A DNA stretch of 64,000 nucleotides from Methylophilus medardicus (GCF_006363955.1 NZ_CP040948.1:248001-312000); one strand, 5' to 3'; numbered from the stretch's first letter, positions 53,648 through 63,163 are shown. Translations and numbers: made by a program. Notes: a model not told the origin generated them from the letters alone.

Positions 53648-54877
53648 ATGTTAAAAACAATAGGCATCAAAGAGGTGCGTTTGGGGATGTACATTCATGA
53701 GCTGAAAGGCCCGTGGATGGATCATCCCTTTTGGCGCTCAAAATTTGTGCTTAAAGACCCTGCTGATTTGCAGAAGTTAAAATTAAGCCAATTGCGTGAG
53801 ATTGTCATCGATATCAGCCTTGGTTTGGACGTGTTGCCGGACGAAGTTGAGGAGCATGCGCCGACTGACAAAGAACTGGCCATGTTAGAACTGGATGGCC
53901 CTATCGTCACCGAAGAGATCATGCAACCCGAGGTAAAGCCCACGACGCTTGAAGCAGAACGTGAGCAGGCGGCAAAAATTATTTCCTCCTCACGCAGCGC
54001 GATTTCTTCCATGTTTAAAGATCTGCGCATGGGTAAGGCGATTGAAGCCGAGGCTGTGATGCCGATCGTGGAAGAAATATCTGCGTCGGTTTCGCGGAAT
54101 GTGCATGCGCTCATCAGTCTGGTGCGTTTGAAAACCGTCGATGACTACACCTATATGCACTCGGTTGCCGTCTGTGCCTTGATGACCGCGCTCGCCCGCG
54201 AACTGAAATTGTCTGAGGCCGAGGTCAAGCAAGCGGCACTGGCTGGATTAATGCATGACATGGGCAAAGCAGGCATCCCGTTGCAAATCTTAAATAAGCC
54301 TGGTGCATTGACTGACAACGAGTTTGACGTGATCCGCCAACATCCGAAAATTGGCTACGACATGCTGTTAAAAGCCAATGTATCAGATCCTGTGACTCTC
54401 GATGTTTGTTTGCATCATCACGAAAAAGTGGATGGATCGGGTTATCCCGAAAAGTTAGACGCTGGGCAAATTAGTGTATTTGCCAAAATGGGCGCGATTT
54501 GCGATGTCTACGATGCCGTCACCTCCACCCGCGCCTACAAGCCCGCTTGGGAGCCCGGCATCGCCTTAAAACGCATGGCAAGTTGGACTGGGCACTTTGA
54601 TCCGGTGGTGTTCAAAGCATTTGTCAAAAGCCTGGGGATTTACCCTATTGGTACCGTGGTGATTTTAAAATCTGGCCGATTGGCGGTGGTGGTGAAACAA
54701 ACACCTGAAAGCTTACTCAAGCCGGTAGTCAAAGCCTTTTTTTCCACCAAATCTAAAATGCACATCCCAGTGATCGAGCTGGATCTGTCTAAGGGCATGG
54801 ATGAGATCGTTGGGAATGAGTCCGCCGCGGCTTGGGGTGTCGGCAACATAGACCACCTGTGGACCAATCCTTCGTAA
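53648..54877 (+). CDS. HD-GYP c-di-GMP phosphodiesterase with DUF3391
   Basis: A 409-residue cytosolic protein: N-terminal DUF3391 (about 1-140; IGIKEVRLGMYIHEL at the start) and an HD-GYP domain (about 145-330) with HDMGKAGIP (His203, Asp204), HHHEKVDGSGYP (Gly265-Tyr266-Pro267) and DVYDAVTSTRAYKP. The metal ligands look complete, so c-di-GMP hydrolysis is likely. It opposes or tunes cyclases such as the GGDEF protein at 26444-30157. Monocistronic, ending at a terminator shared with topA. Confidence 0.92.
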   Translation: MLKTIGIKEVRLGMYIHELKGPWMDHPFWRSKFVLKDPADLQKLKLSQLREIVIDISLGLDVLPDEVEEHAPTDKELAMLELDGPIVTEEIMQPEVKPTTLEAEREQAAKIISSSRSAISSMFKDLRMGKAIEAEAVMPIVEEISASVSRNVHALISLVRLKTVDDYTYMHSVAVCALMTALARELKLSEAEVKQAALAGLMHDMGKAGIPLQILNKPGALTDNEFDVIRQHPKIGYDMLLKANVSDPVTLDVCLHHHEKVDGSGYPEKLDAGQISVFAKMGAICDVYDAVTSTRAYKPAWEPGIALKRMASWTGHFDPVVFKAFVKSLGIYPIGTVVILKSGRLAVVVKQTPESLLKPVVKAFFSTKSKMHIPVIELDLSKGMDEIVGNESAAAWGVGNIDHLWTNPS

Positions 54878-54880
54878 TAA

Positions 54881-54903
54881 AAAAGCGCCTCGGCGCTTTT
54901 TTT
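54881..54903. terminator. Bidirectional intrinsic terminator
   Basis: A-run, GCGCC (54885-54889), two-base loop, GGCGC (54892-54896), T-run; convergent between the HD-GYP gene and topA. The real loop is probably four bases (CTCG). Confidence 0.8.
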
Positions 54904-54910
54904 ATTGTGG

Positions 54911-57562
54911 TTAGGAGGCTGCCGTTTTTTTGCTGGTGGCAGTTTTTGCAGTGGTTGCTTTGGAGGCCGTGGCTTTCTTTGCAGCAGGTTTCTTTGCTGT
55001 GGCTTTTTTGACGGTGGTCTTTTTGGCAGCCACTTTTTTAACTGGCACTTTTTCGCTATCTGTTGCTTTTGCGGCTGCTTTCTTTGCAGCGGGTTTCTTA
55101 CTCGCAGTTTTTCCGCCATCTTTCGCGGCTTTTTCCGCCAGCAATTCGAGCGCTTCTTCTACAGTGAGCGCCTCCGGGGTGACGCTCTTGGGCAATGTTG
55201 CACGAATGCCACTGTGCTGCACATACGGGCCATAGCGACCGGAAAACACCTCAATACGGCCTTCACCTGAGGGATGTGCACCCAAGTCAGCCAAGGGCGT
55301 CGGGCCATTGGCAGCGGCCAATAACGTGACTGCGCCTTCTAAATCGATGCTAAAGACACTCTCGGTTTTCGGGATCGACTTGAATTTGCCATCATGATTG
55401 ACATACGGCCCAAAGCGGCCGATGTTGGCCACGATTTTCTTACCCGTTTCAGGATGTTGGCCGAGGTCGCGCGGCAAGCTGAGCAGCATTTGCGCCGTGT
55501 CTATATTGACCTGGCTTAATGGGATCTCTTTGGGGATGCTGACGCGCTTGGGTTTTTTCTTATCGCCCTCAACTGGCTGGCCGACTTGCAAATAAGGGCC
55601 ATAAGGACCATTCATCAGATAAATTTCTTTTTGGGTCTCGGTATCCGTCCCAATGACGACCGGCTCGCTGGCCGCATTCGCCTCGCCGTCTAAGTTGCGC
55701 TTGTAATCACATTTTGGCGTCGCATTATAGCCTGTACAGCCAATGAAGCTGCCATAGCGGCTTAATTGCTTTTGCAACTGCTTGCCGCATTTTGGACACA
55801 TTTCATCAATCAGCTCATTGCCGGGACGCTCCACATCGGCCTTCATCAGAATCTGCTGATTGAAGCCTTGCCAGAACTTATCCATGACCGGCACCCAGTC
55901 GAGGTTGCCTTCCGCGATCTCGTCAAGCTCGTTTTCCAGTTTGGCGGTGAAGTCATAGTCGACATACTGGGTAAAGTGCTCAGTAAGAAACTTGTTCACC
56001 ACGCGGCCCACATCGGTAGGGGTGAAGCGTTTTTTATCCAACACTACATATTCACGGTCTTGCAGGGTGGAAATAATGCTGGCATAAGTAGAAGGACGGC
56101 CAATACCGTGCTCTTCGAGTGATTTCACGAGGCTGGCTTCAGAGTAGCGCGGGGGCGGCTCGGTAAAATGTTGCTCACCGAAAATCTTCTCTACCGTTAG
56201 CACTTCACCTGTCTCAAGATGCGGTAACTTGGCTTCGGCATCTTCGTCGTCCTTGTCGTCGTCTTTGCCTTCCATATATACGGCAATAAACCCAGGAAAC
56301 ACCAATGTTTGTCCGCTGGCACGGAACAGGTTTAATTCAGAGCCGACCGCCAAATCGACGCTGACGGCGTCGTACTTGGCCTGCGTCATCTGACAAGCCA
56401 GCGTACGCTTCCAGATCATTTCATACAATTTGAACTGCTCGTCGTTGAGGTACTGACGCACGCTGGCGGGTGAGCGGGTAATGTCAGTCGGACGAATGGC
56501 CTCGTGCGCCTCTTGCGCATTCTTGGCTTTGGTTTTATACATGATGGGCGATTTGGGCAGGTAGTCTGCATCAAAATGCTTTTTGACGTAATCACGAATC
56601 TGCATCACTGCCTCAGCCGCCAAGCTGAACGAGTCGGTACGCATGTAGGTAATCAAGCCCACCGTGCCGCTGCCGACATCCATACCCTCATACAGTTGTT
56701 GCGCCACACGCATGGCACGGCTAGTGGTGAAGCCCAGCTTGCGCACGGCTTCTTGTTGCAGTGTCGACGTGGTAAATGGTGCTGCGGGGCTACGGTTACG
56801 TTGTTTTTTCTCCACCCGGGTGACGGTGGTTTTGCCCGCAGACGCGAGTAACAACTTGCCGACAATATCCGCTTGCTGCTCTTGGTTGGTGACGGTGAAC
56901 TGCTCGACTTTTTGACCATTCAGTTGCACCAATCTGGTATCAAAGCCATGGGCATGCTTGAGCGCACCCATGTGTATGCTCCAGTATTCTTGGCTGGTAA
57001 ACGCTTCAATCTCCAGCTCACGTTCGACGATTAAACGTAAGGCGGGGCTCTGCACGCGTCCGGCTGAAAGGCCGCGGCGGATTTTTTTCCATAACAGCGG
57101 CGATAAGTTGAAGCCAACGAGATAGTCCAGTGCACGGCGCGCTTGTTGCGCATTGACCAAGTCCATCGAGATATCTCTTGGATGGTCAATCGCGTGCTTG
57201 ACTGCTGATTGCGTGATCTCGTTAAATTCGACCCGCTTGATCAGTTTGTTTTTAATCAGCTTTTTTTCAGCCAGAATCTCCGCAATATGCCAAGAGATGG
57301 CTTCCCCCTCGCGGTCCGGGTCGGTGGCCAGATAAATGCTGTCCGCATTTTTAACCGCTTTGGCAATAGCATCGACGTGTTTGCTGTTCCGGTCGATGAT
57401 GTCATATTTCATGGCGAACTGCTGGGTCGGGTCTACCGCGCCATTTTTGGGAATGAGGTCGCGCACATGCCCGTAAGAAGCCAAGACCTCAAAATCAGCG
57501 CCCAAATATTTTTTGAGAGTTTTGGCCTTGGAAGGTGATTCAACGATCAGCAGTTTTGACAT
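54911..57562 (-). CDS. topA: DNA topoisomerase I with lysine/alanine-rich tail
   Basis: TopA relaxes negative supercoils. The 883 residues show the Toprim domain (KLLIVESPSKAKTLKKYLG; DPDREGEAISWH), the active-site Tyr in GLITYMRTDSF (about residue 309), and one C4 zinc-ribbon (CPKCGKQLQKQL ... CTGY ... CDY, about 588-620) followed by two or more repeat domains with YGPYVQ/FGPYVN. The last 65 residues are a Lys/Ala/Thr-rich low-complexity tail built from KK-A-x repeats (AAKKAAAK, VKKATAKKPAAKK), as in some betaproteobacteria, probably DNA-binding. No neighbours co-transcribed. Confidence 0.96.
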   Translation of the reverse strand: MSKLLIVESPSKAKTLKKYLGADFEVLASYGHVRDLIPKNGAVDPTQQFAMKYDIIDRNSKHVDAIAKAVKNADSIYLATDPDREGEAISWHIAEILAEKKLIKNKLIKRVEFNEITQSAVKHAIDHPRDISMDLVNAQQARRALDYLVGFNLSPLLWKKIRRGLSAGRVQSPALRLIVERELEIEAFTSQEYWSIHMGALKHAHGFDTRLVQLNGQKVEQFTVTNQEQQADIVGKLLLASAGKTTVTRVEKKQRNRSPAAPFTTSTLQQEAVRKLGFTTSRAMRVAQQLYEGMDVGSGTVGLITYMRTDSFSLAAEAVMQIRDYVKKHFDADYLPKSPIMYKTKAKNAQEAHEAIRPTDITRSPASVRQYLNDEQFKLYEMIWKRTLACQMTQAKYDAVSVDLAVGSELNLFRASGQTLVFPGFIAVYMEGKDDDKDDEDAEAKLPHLETGEVLTVEKIFGEQHFTEPPPRYSEASLVKSLEEHGIGRPSTYASIISTLQDREYVVLDKKRFTPTDVGRVVNKFLTEHFTQYVDYDFTAKLENELDEIAEGNLDWVPVMDKFWQGFNQQILMKADVERPGNELIDEMCPKCGKQLQKQLSRYGSFIGCTGYNATPKCDYKRNLDGEANAASEPVVIGTDTETQKEIYLMNGPYGPYLQVGQPVEGDKKKPKRVSIPKEIPLSQVNIDTAQMLLSLPRDLGQHPETGKKIVANIGRFGPYVNHDGKFKSIPKTESVFSIDLEGAVTLLAAANGPTPLADLGAHPSGEGRIEVFSGRYGPYVQHSGIRATLPKSVTPEALTVEEALELLAEKAAKDGGKTASKKPAAKKAAAKATDSEKVPVKKVAAKKTTVKKATAKKPAAKKATASKATTAKTATSKKTAAS

Positions 57563-57673
57563 TGAGGGGTCTGTGTAAGAGTTGGCTAGATAATAGCAAG
57601 CGTTTCAACGACTAGACAACATATCGGTGAGGAAAGTCATGATTTAACGGCTTTCCATCACTAAAAAGTTGTT

Positions 57674-58615
57674 TTATTCTTCTGTGGTCACCGCCAGCGG
57701 AAAAGATTTGCGTGAAAACGCAATGCGCTTCTCATCCTGTGTGGCGATCGTGAGCGGCATGTCTTGATTGCCGAAGGTTTGGTGATCGAACATTTGATCT
57801 TCGTCCTCTTCTTTAGCTTGGCTCAATTGTTTAAAGTCATATAAATCAAAATCTGCCAAATGCGAAGGCTCTACATTGCCAATGGCACGGAATATATTGT
57901 TGACACGTCCCGGCTGTTCGCGTTCCCACTGGTTGAGCATATCCTTGATTTTTTGGCGCTGTAGGTTTTCTTGGCTACCGCACAAATCACATGGAATAAT
58001 CGGAAACTGCATGGCACGGGCATAGGTTGCAATATCTTTTTCCGCACAGTAGGCGAGCGGACGAATCACCATAAACTCACCGCGGTTAGTGGCCAGTTTA
58101 GGTGGCATGGCTTTCATTTTGGCGCCATAAAACATGTTCAAAAACAAAGTTTGTACGATGTCATCGCGATGATGGCCAAGGGCAATCTTGGTGGCCCCTA
58201 ACTGTTGTGCAGTGGTATAAATGATGCCGCGACGCAGCCGAGAGCACAGGCTACAGGTAGTTTTGCCTTCTGGAATTTTTTCTTTAACGATGGAGTAAGT
58301 GTCTGCTTCGACAATCCGGTATTCCACGCCCAGTTTTTCCAGATAGGCGGGCAGAATATCCGCCGGGAACCCGGGTTGTTTTTGGTCAAGATTCATCGCG
58401 ATCAATTTAAAATTGATCGGCGCACGCTCCTGCAGTGCCAGCAAAATCATCAACATTGCGTGACTATCTTTGCCGCCACTCATGCACACAAGCACGGTAT
58501 CGCCCTCTTCAATCATGTTGTAATCGCCAATGGCTTTGCCCGTGGCGCTAATCAACTGATTGCGCAGTTTTAAGAAGTTTTGGCTAACGTCGTCTGGATA
58601 GTGTTTGGTCTTCAT
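57674..58615 (-). CDS. ttcA: tRNA 2-thiocytidine(32) synthetase TtcA
   Basis: TtcA thiolates C32 of certain tRNAs using ATP and an iron-sulfur cluster. The 313 residues show the PP-loop SGGKDSHAM (about 50) and two CxxC motifs, CSLC (about 122) and CDLC (about 213), that bind the cluster. It is last in the likely run pteridine reductase - YkgJ - ttcA, 64 bases after YkgJ. Confidence 0.95.
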   Translation of the reverse strand: MKTKHYPDDVSQNFLKLRNQLISATGKAIGDYNMIEEGDTVLVCMSGGKDSHAMLMILLALQERAPINFKLIAMNLDQKQPGFPADILPAYLEKLGVEYRIVEADTYSIVKEKIPEGKTTCSLCSRLRRGIIYTTAQQLGATKIALGHHRDDIVQTLFLNMFYGAKMKAMPPKLATNRGEFMVIRPLAYCAEKDIATYARAMQFPIIPCDLCGSQENLQRQKIKDMLNQWEREQPGRVNNIFRAIGNVEPSHLADFDLYDFKQLSQAKEEDEDQMFDHQTFGNQDMPLTIATQDEKRIAFSRKSFPLAVTTEE

Positions 58616-58679
58616 AGCCGCGCATTATAGCCGAAAGCGAAGCAAAGTCACGCTAAGTCGTTGATTATTTGGGTTGATT

Positions 58680-59003
58680 TTATTCGGAAAATTCAACGGC
58701 TACATCACAGGCGGTATCCGCTGCAATCCAGCGTTTGAACAGTCGGCTGGCAAAAGCGTCCAGATTTTGTGGCAACCACCTGATAAAACGGGACGGTTGA
58801 CTCACCATGCCACACCAATAACGCTGCTTGGCATCGCTCCAAATCAGCGCCCGGCAAGGAGTATTGTGTGGCCAAAGTAGCGCCAGACTTACCGGGCAGG
58901 GTTCGGCCGCACAGCAGATGCCACAGCCGTTGCAGGCTGCCCCAAGTGCGGGCTTTGGCGGCGCCAGCGCGTGTATGGTAATGGTTTGCAAAGATGGCTT
59001 CAT
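58680..59003 (-). CDS. YkgJ-family cysteine-cluster protein
   Basis: A 107-residue protein with the CNGCGICCAAEPCPVS cluster (about residues 24-39) and further Cys at CRAL and YWCGM; the family probably binds zinc or an iron-sulfur cluster. Function unknown. It starts seven bases after the pteridine reductase stop and is presumably co-transcribed with it and with ttcA, another cluster-binding protein. Confidence 0.82.
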   Translation of the reverse strand: MKPSLQTITIHALAPPKPALGAACNGCGICCAAEPCPVSLALLWPHNTPCRALIWSDAKQRYWCGMVSQPSRFIRWLPQNLDAFASRLFKRWIAADTACDVAVEFSE

Positions 59004-59010
59004 GCCGTAT

Positions 59011-59763
59011 CTATAAGCTTAGATGACGTCCGCCATCCACCGCCAACACGTGACCCGTAATAAAAGGGGCATCGAATATCAGAAATTTGACTGCCTTGGC
59101 AATATCAGAGGGTTCGCCAGAACGTTTAAGTAGCGTTTGATTGACCACTTGCTGCCGGTAAGCGGCGTCAAACTCTTGATTATCATCCGGCCAGAGCACT
59201 GGCCCGGGCGCAACAGCATTCACGCGCACGGTCGGCGCCAGCTCTTGTGCCAGCGATTTGGTCAAGCTCACCAAGCCTGCCTTGGCCGCGCTATACACCA
59301 TATAGTTTTTTTTCGGACGCTCGATATGCATGTCGGTGATATTCACAATGCAACCCTGGCTCGCGCGCAAAGCATCACTGGCTGCCTGACTCAAAAAAAG
59401 GGGTGCTTTTAAATTACTACCCATCAGCGTTTCCCATTGCGCCAGATCGATCTGGCCGAGCGGGGTCGGAAAGTAACCGGAAGCATTGTTAATCAACACA
59501 TCTAATCGACCAAAATGGTCGAGGGCGGCATTGACCAATGTTGGTAAGGTGTCGATGTCGAGCAAATTAGCCTGTGCCAACACCACACTGTTTGGCCGCA
59601 ACTGGTTGAGCTCGGTTTGTAAGGCGAGCGCCTCGGTTGCGCTGGTGTGGTAATGCAGCAGGATGTTTGCGCCCTGCTGGTGCAGTGCACGCGTGATCTC
59701 GGCGCCAACACGTTTGGCGCCACCGGTAATCAGCACGACTTTCGAAGCGGAAGGGAAATTCAC
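59011..59763 (-). CDS. Pteridine reductase / SDR family oxidoreductase
   Basis: A 250-residue short-chain dehydrogenase: TGGAKRVGAEITRAL (NADPH loop with basic residues), NNASGYFP, catalytic Tyr-x-x-x-Lys in YSAAKAGLVSL and PGPVLWP. This combination is characteristic of FolM/PTR1-like pteridine reductases, which reduce dihydrofolate/dihydropterins. Start is GTG at 59763. The promoter's -10 is shared in space with the divergent methyltransferase gene. Confidence 0.88.
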   Translation of the reverse strand: MNFPSASKVVLITGGAKRVGAEITRALHQQGANILLHYHTSATEALALQTELNQLRPNSVVLAQANLLDIDTLPTLVNAALDHFGRLDVLINNASGYFPTPLGQIDLAQWETLMGSNLKAPLFLSQAASDALRASQGCIVNITDMHIERPKKNYMVYSAAKAGLVSLTKSLAQELAPTVRVNAVAPGPVLWPDDNQEFDAAYRQQVVNQTLLKRSGEPSDIAKAVKFLIFDAPFITGHVLAVDGGRHLSL

Positions 59764-59790
59764 GTTAGTCTCTTTATTCTAGACGGGTCA

Positions 59791-59800
59791 CATTATAATG
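59791..59800. promoter_or_regulatory. Symmetric -10 element serving two divergent genes
   Basis: CATTATAATG is its own reverse complement, so a perfect TATAAT can be read on both strands: 59794-59799 (plus) and 59797-59792 (minus). The starts of the two divergent genes (59806 plus, 59763 minus) are only 43 bases apart. On the plus strand a start at the usual distance falls on the A of the ATG at 59806, giving a leaderless mRNA; on the minus strand a leader of about 22 bases remains. Both -35 regions are weak. Confidence 0.65.
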
Positions 59801-59805
59801 GTTGC

Positions 59806-60975
59806 ATGATGGCTCAACCGAAATCTTCACAACTGCCGGCGCTGGATGCGAATGCACAATTGCATTCTGATCAGATGCGCAAGCACATCCAGCAACAAAT
59901 AAATGCCAAGGGGGGGTGGATCTCATTTGCAGACTACATGCAGATGGCACTTTATACACCCCACCTTGGCTATTACAGTGGCGACGCCAATAAGTTCGGG
60001 CAAGCCGGTGATTTTGTCACTGCACCTGAAATTTCACCGCTGTTTACGCAGGCGCTTGCCAAGCAAGTGGGGCAGGTGGTGCAGGCCACCGCCGGCGATG
60101 TGCTGGAACTCGGTGCGGGCACGGGCCAATTAGCCAGCGACCTATTGCTGCATTTGGCCGACATCGGACAGTTGCCGCAGCGGTATTTCATTTTGGAGGT
60201 GAGCGCGAACTTGCGTCAACGGCAGCAACAAACATTGCAAAAGCGGCTGCCTGCGGCTTTGTATGCTCGCGTGCAATGGTTAGATGCCTTGCCGGCTGCG
60301 TTGATAGGGGTGGTGGTTGCGAATGAGGTGCTTGACGCCATCCCGGTCCACTTGATCGAGTGGCAAGCGGGCCAATGGCTTGAGCGTGGCTTAAGCTTTG
60401 ACTCGGGGTTGGTTTGGCAATCTCAGCCCTTACAAAATGCTGCACTGGTGACCGGCATGCCGCCCGTCCAATGGCCTGAGGGATACACTACTGAAGTTTG
60501 TCCGGCGGCGCAAGGCTTGGTCGCCAGCCTAGGCCACAAGTTACAACAAGGCATGATGTTGTGGATAGATTACGGTTTTCCTGCGCATGAGTATTACCAT
60601 CCGCAACGGAATCAGGGCACACTCATGTGCCATTTTCAGCACTATGCGCATGATGACCCGTTGATCAATCCCGGGTTGCAGGACATCACTGCCCATGTCA
60701 ACTTTACGGCGATCGCAGAGACCGCGCTGACAGCGGGCTTAAGCTGTGCTGGCTATACCACGCAAGCGCAGTTTTTAATCAATTGCGGCATATTGCAACT
60801 GCTGGAAACCGTGATGCCAGACGACAGTGCGCGCTACCTGCCGATGGTCGCCGCGGTACAAAAGCTACTTTCGCCTGCAGAAATGGGCGAGTTATTCAAA
60901 GTGTTAGCTTTGACTAAAGGGCTCAGTGTGCCTTTGCTCGGGTTTGTGAGTGGGGATAAAAGGCATCAGTTGTAG
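59806..60975 (+). CDS. MidA/NDUFAF7-family SAM-dependent methyltransferase
   Basis: A 389-residue class I methyltransferase: early HLGYYSGDANKFGQAGDFVTAPE motif segment (shown in part as GDFVTAPEISPLF), SAM-binding LELGAGTGQLASDLL (about 102-116), VVANEVLDAIPVHL, WIDYGFPAHEYYHP and HVNFTAIAE near the C-terminus. These match the family of the mitochondrial complex I assembly factor NDUFAF7/MidA, which dimethylates an arginine of a complex I subunit; in bacteria the substrate is unknown. Start ATG at 59806, with no Shine-Dalgarno and a -10 six bases upstream, so probably leaderless. The open frame upstream to 59647 lies inside the divergent gene and is discounted. Confidence 0.85.
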   Translation: MMAQPKSSQLPALDANAQLHSDQMRKHIQQQINAKGGWISFADYMQMALYTPHLGYYSGDANKFGQAGDFVTAPEISPLFTQALAKQVGQVVQATAGDVLELGAGTGQLASDLLLHLADIGQLPQRYFILEVSANLRQRQQQTLQKRLPAALYARVQWLDALPAALIGVVVANEVLDAIPVHLIEWQAGQWLERGLSFDSGLVWQSQPLQNAALVTGMPPVQWPEGYTTEVCPAAQGLVASLGHKLQQGMMLWIDYGFPAHEYYHPQRNQGTLMCHFQHYAHDDPLINPGLQDITAHVNFTAIAETALTAGLSCAGYTTQAQFLINCGILQLLETVMPDDSARYLPMVAAVQKLLSPAEMGELFKVLALTKGLSVPLLGFVSGDKRHQL

Positions 60976-61054
60976 CATGAGTGGTGCGGCGACTGCGGCG
61001 ATGCGCTGCAAGTTGAGCAACCACGCGTAGGTGCAGGAAACCATGCCTCTCAAG

Positions 61055-61060
61055 TATAAT
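61055..61060 (+). promoter_or_regulatory. -10 element of trmB, leaderless position
   Basis: A perfect TATAAT ends seven bases before the trmB ATG at 61068, so transcription would begin at or next to the start codon. The -35 is poor. Confidence 0.5.
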
Positions 61061-61067
61061 GCCGCTC

Positions 61068-61778
61068 ATGACAGAAATTGATCCCTCTATTGAGAGCGCT
61101 GAAGCGCCTTATCAACGCCGTATACGCAGTTTCGTTTTGCGTCAGGGCCGTTTGACCAAAGGCCAAGAGCGCGCATTGCAAACGGCATGGCCCACATTTG
61201 GTATTGAGTATGCCGATCAGCCGCTGGATTTAAACCAAGCCTTTGGTCGCGCCGACAGTAAAAAAATCCTTGAAATTGGTTTTGGCATGGGCGATGCCAC
61301 AGCAAAAATCGCACAAACGTTGCCAGATTGCGATTTTTTGGCGGTTGAGGTGCATACCCCGGGCGTAGGGAGTTTGTTAAAGCTGATGCAGGAGGGGGAG
61401 ATTCAAAACCTGCGCATCGTGCAGCATGATGCGGTTGAGGTGCTACAAAACATGCTTCCAGATGGCTCGCTTGATGGGGTGCATATTTTTTTCCCAGATC
61501 CTTGGCATAAAAAGCGGCATCACAAGCGCCGCTTGATTCAGACCGAATTTATTCAATTAGTTTGCACAAAGTTGAAACCGGGCGCTTATTTGCATGTGGC
61601 CACCGATTGGCAAGCCTATGCTGAGTGGGTATTGGAAGTGCTGCAAGCTGAGCCGCGGCTCCAAAACACCGCAATCGATTACGCCGATAAGCCAGCCTAT
61701 CGGCCACTCACCAAATTTGAAAATCGTGGCTTAAAGTTAGGCCACGGGGTATGGGATTTGGTATTTAAGCGCGCATAG
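61068..61778 (+). CDS. trmB: tRNA (guanine-46-N7)-methyltransferase
   Basis: TrmB makes m7G46 in the variable loop of tRNAs using SAM. The 236 residues contain [19 protein letters not shown] (SAM site), [10 protein letters not shown] and the signature [17 protein letters not shown], with TDWQAYAEW later. The ATG at 61068 is preferred to the in-frame ATG at 61059, which lies within the -10 element. No Shine-Dalgarno is visible. It ends three bases before the convergent engB gene. Confidence 0.95.
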   Translation: MTEIDPSIESAEAPYQRRIRSFVLRQGRLTKGQERALQTAWPTFGIEYADQPLDLNQAFGRADSKKILEIGFGMGDATAKIAQTLPDCDFLAVEVHTPGVGSLLKLMQEGEIQNLRIVQHDAVEVLQNMLPDGSLDGVHIFFPDPWHKKRHHKRRLIQTEFIQLVCTKLKPGAYLHVATDWQAYAEWVLEVLQAEPRLQNTAIDYADKPAYRPLTKFENRGLKLGHGVWDLVFKRA

Positions 61779-61781
61779 CGC

Positions 61782-62411
61782 TTAGACGGCGTCTACCGGC
61801 GACTCTGTATCATTGTCGCCAAACAACCATGTGCTGAGCACGGTTTCAGCTTCTTCCACGCCTTGTTTTTTGAGGCTAGAAAAAAGTTGCACCGAGATCT
61901 GTTCACCCCAACCCATATGCAGTTCTTTGCGAACTTTTCCCAGCAAAATTGTCGATTCACTGCGGGAGAGTTTGTCGCTCTTGGTAAGCAAAACATGCAC
62001 TGGTTTGCCTGAGGGACAAAACCAGTCCAGCATTTGTCTGTCCAAGGGCGTTAATGGGTGGCGGCTATCCATCACCAGCACCAGTCCAGCCAAGCTTTGG
62101 CGTTCGCTCAGATAGCGTGACAACACGTTTTGCCAGTGCATGCGCATTGACTCAGGGACTTTTGCATAGCCATAGCCCGGCAAGTCGACTAAGTGTTTGT
62201 CGTCGCCCAGCGTGAAAAAGTTAATTAACTGGGTGCGGCCTGGCTGCTTGCTCACAAATGCCAGCCGATTATGGTTGGCCAAGGTGTTTAAGGCGCTGGA
62301 TTTACCCGCATTCGAGCGCCCGGCAAAGGCGACCTCAATGCCGCTGGCAGGCGGTAGGTCACGGAGATGGTGCGCCGACAGATGAAAGCGGGCGTTTTGA
62401 AAAACTGGCAT
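61782..62411 (-). CDS. engB: Ribosome biogenesis GTPase YihA/YsxC
   Basis: EngB is an essential GTPase needed for 50S assembly. The 209 residues show G1 [12 protein letters not shown] (about 32-43), G2 region [10 protein letters not shown]3 DLPGYG and G4 TKSDK. ATG at 62411. It is convergent with trmB and divergent from cytochrome c4, a conserved layout in betaproteobacteria. Confidence 0.95.
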   Translation of the reverse strand: MPVFQNARFHLSAHHLRDLPPASGIEVAFAGRSNAGKSSALNTLANHNRLAFVSKQPGRTQLINFFTLGDDKHLVDLPGYGYAKVPESMRMHWQNVLSRYLSERQSLAGLVLVMDSRHPLTPLDRQMLDWFCPSGKPVHVLLTKSDKLSRSESTILLGKVRKELHMGWGEQISVQLFSSLKKQGVEEAETVLSTWLFGDNDTESPVDAV

Positions 62412-62502
62412 GATGAGTTGAGTTGCCTCAAGGTTTTATGGACTATTCAGCTGAGCATGCTATCACGAACAAGGTTTGTTTGATAAAATGACGGAGAATA
62501 AA

Positions 62503-63150
62503 ATGTCGGGGCATAGAATGATGTTAAAGAGTTTTAAAGCGGGATTGTTTGTGTTGTTCGCCATGGGCGTGCACCCAGTATTTGCTGAGGAAGCTGCGTC
62601 AGCTGAAGCCGCGCCAGTGGTGAATGGCCCGGAGAAAATTGTACAAAACGTATGTGCTGCTTGTCATGGTGCAGATGGCAATAGCGTGATTACCACCAAT
62701 CCTAAATTGGCTGGTCAACATCCTGAATATTTGCTCAAGCAACTGAACAACTTTAAAGAAGGTACACGTGCTAACGCGATTATGTCTGGCATGGCGGGTG
62801 CGCTCAGCCAAGAAGACATGGAGGGTTTGGCAAAGTATTTTTCTAACCAAAGTATCAAGCTAGCCAAAGCCAAGAGCAACGGTAAAGGTTCGTTAGGTGA
62901 AAAAATTTACCGCGGTGGTATCGCTGCGACGCAAGTGCCTGCCTGTGCGGCCTGTCACGGCGCCACAGGTGCCGGATTGCCGAAGCAGTTTCCACGCTTG
63001 GCAGGACAGCATACTGACTACACCGTGCAGCAATTGAGAACATTCCGTACCGGTGAGCGTGCCAATGCGCCAATGATGATGGCGATTGCGGCGAAAATGA
63101 CGGATGCCGAGATGCAAGCGGTTGCAGACTATATTCAAGGCCTGCGCTAG
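62503..63150 (+). CDS. Cytochrome c4 (di-haem)
   Basis: A periplasmic electron carrier of 215 residues: signal peptide (about 1-30, ending PVFA) and two class I cytochrome c domains, each with a CAACH haem motif (Cys51-His55 and Cys148-His152), with candidate Met ligands in MSGMAG and PMMMAIA. It passes electrons to terminal oxidases. ATG 62503 has GGAG six bases upstream; 62488 and 62518 are alternatives. It is followed by resB, needed for haem attachment in this system. Confidence 0.93.
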   Translation: MSGHRMMLKSFKAGLFVLFAMGVHPVFAEEAASAEAAPVVNGPEKIVQNVCAACHGADGNSVITTNPKLAGQHPEYLLKQLNNFKEGTRANAIMSGMAGALSQEDMEGLAKYFSNQSIKLAKAKSNGKGSLGEKIYRGGIAATQVPACAACHGATGAGLPKQFPRLAGQHTDYTVQQLRTFRTGERANAPMMMAIAAKMTDAEMQAVADYIQGLR

Positions 63151-63163
63151 TCTGCTTTGATCG

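Noticed and set aside
59647-59805. A longer start for the MidA-type methyltransferase at 59647
   Set aside because: This extension runs through the divergent pteridine reductase gene and the promoter; the family N-terminus and the -10 position support 59806.
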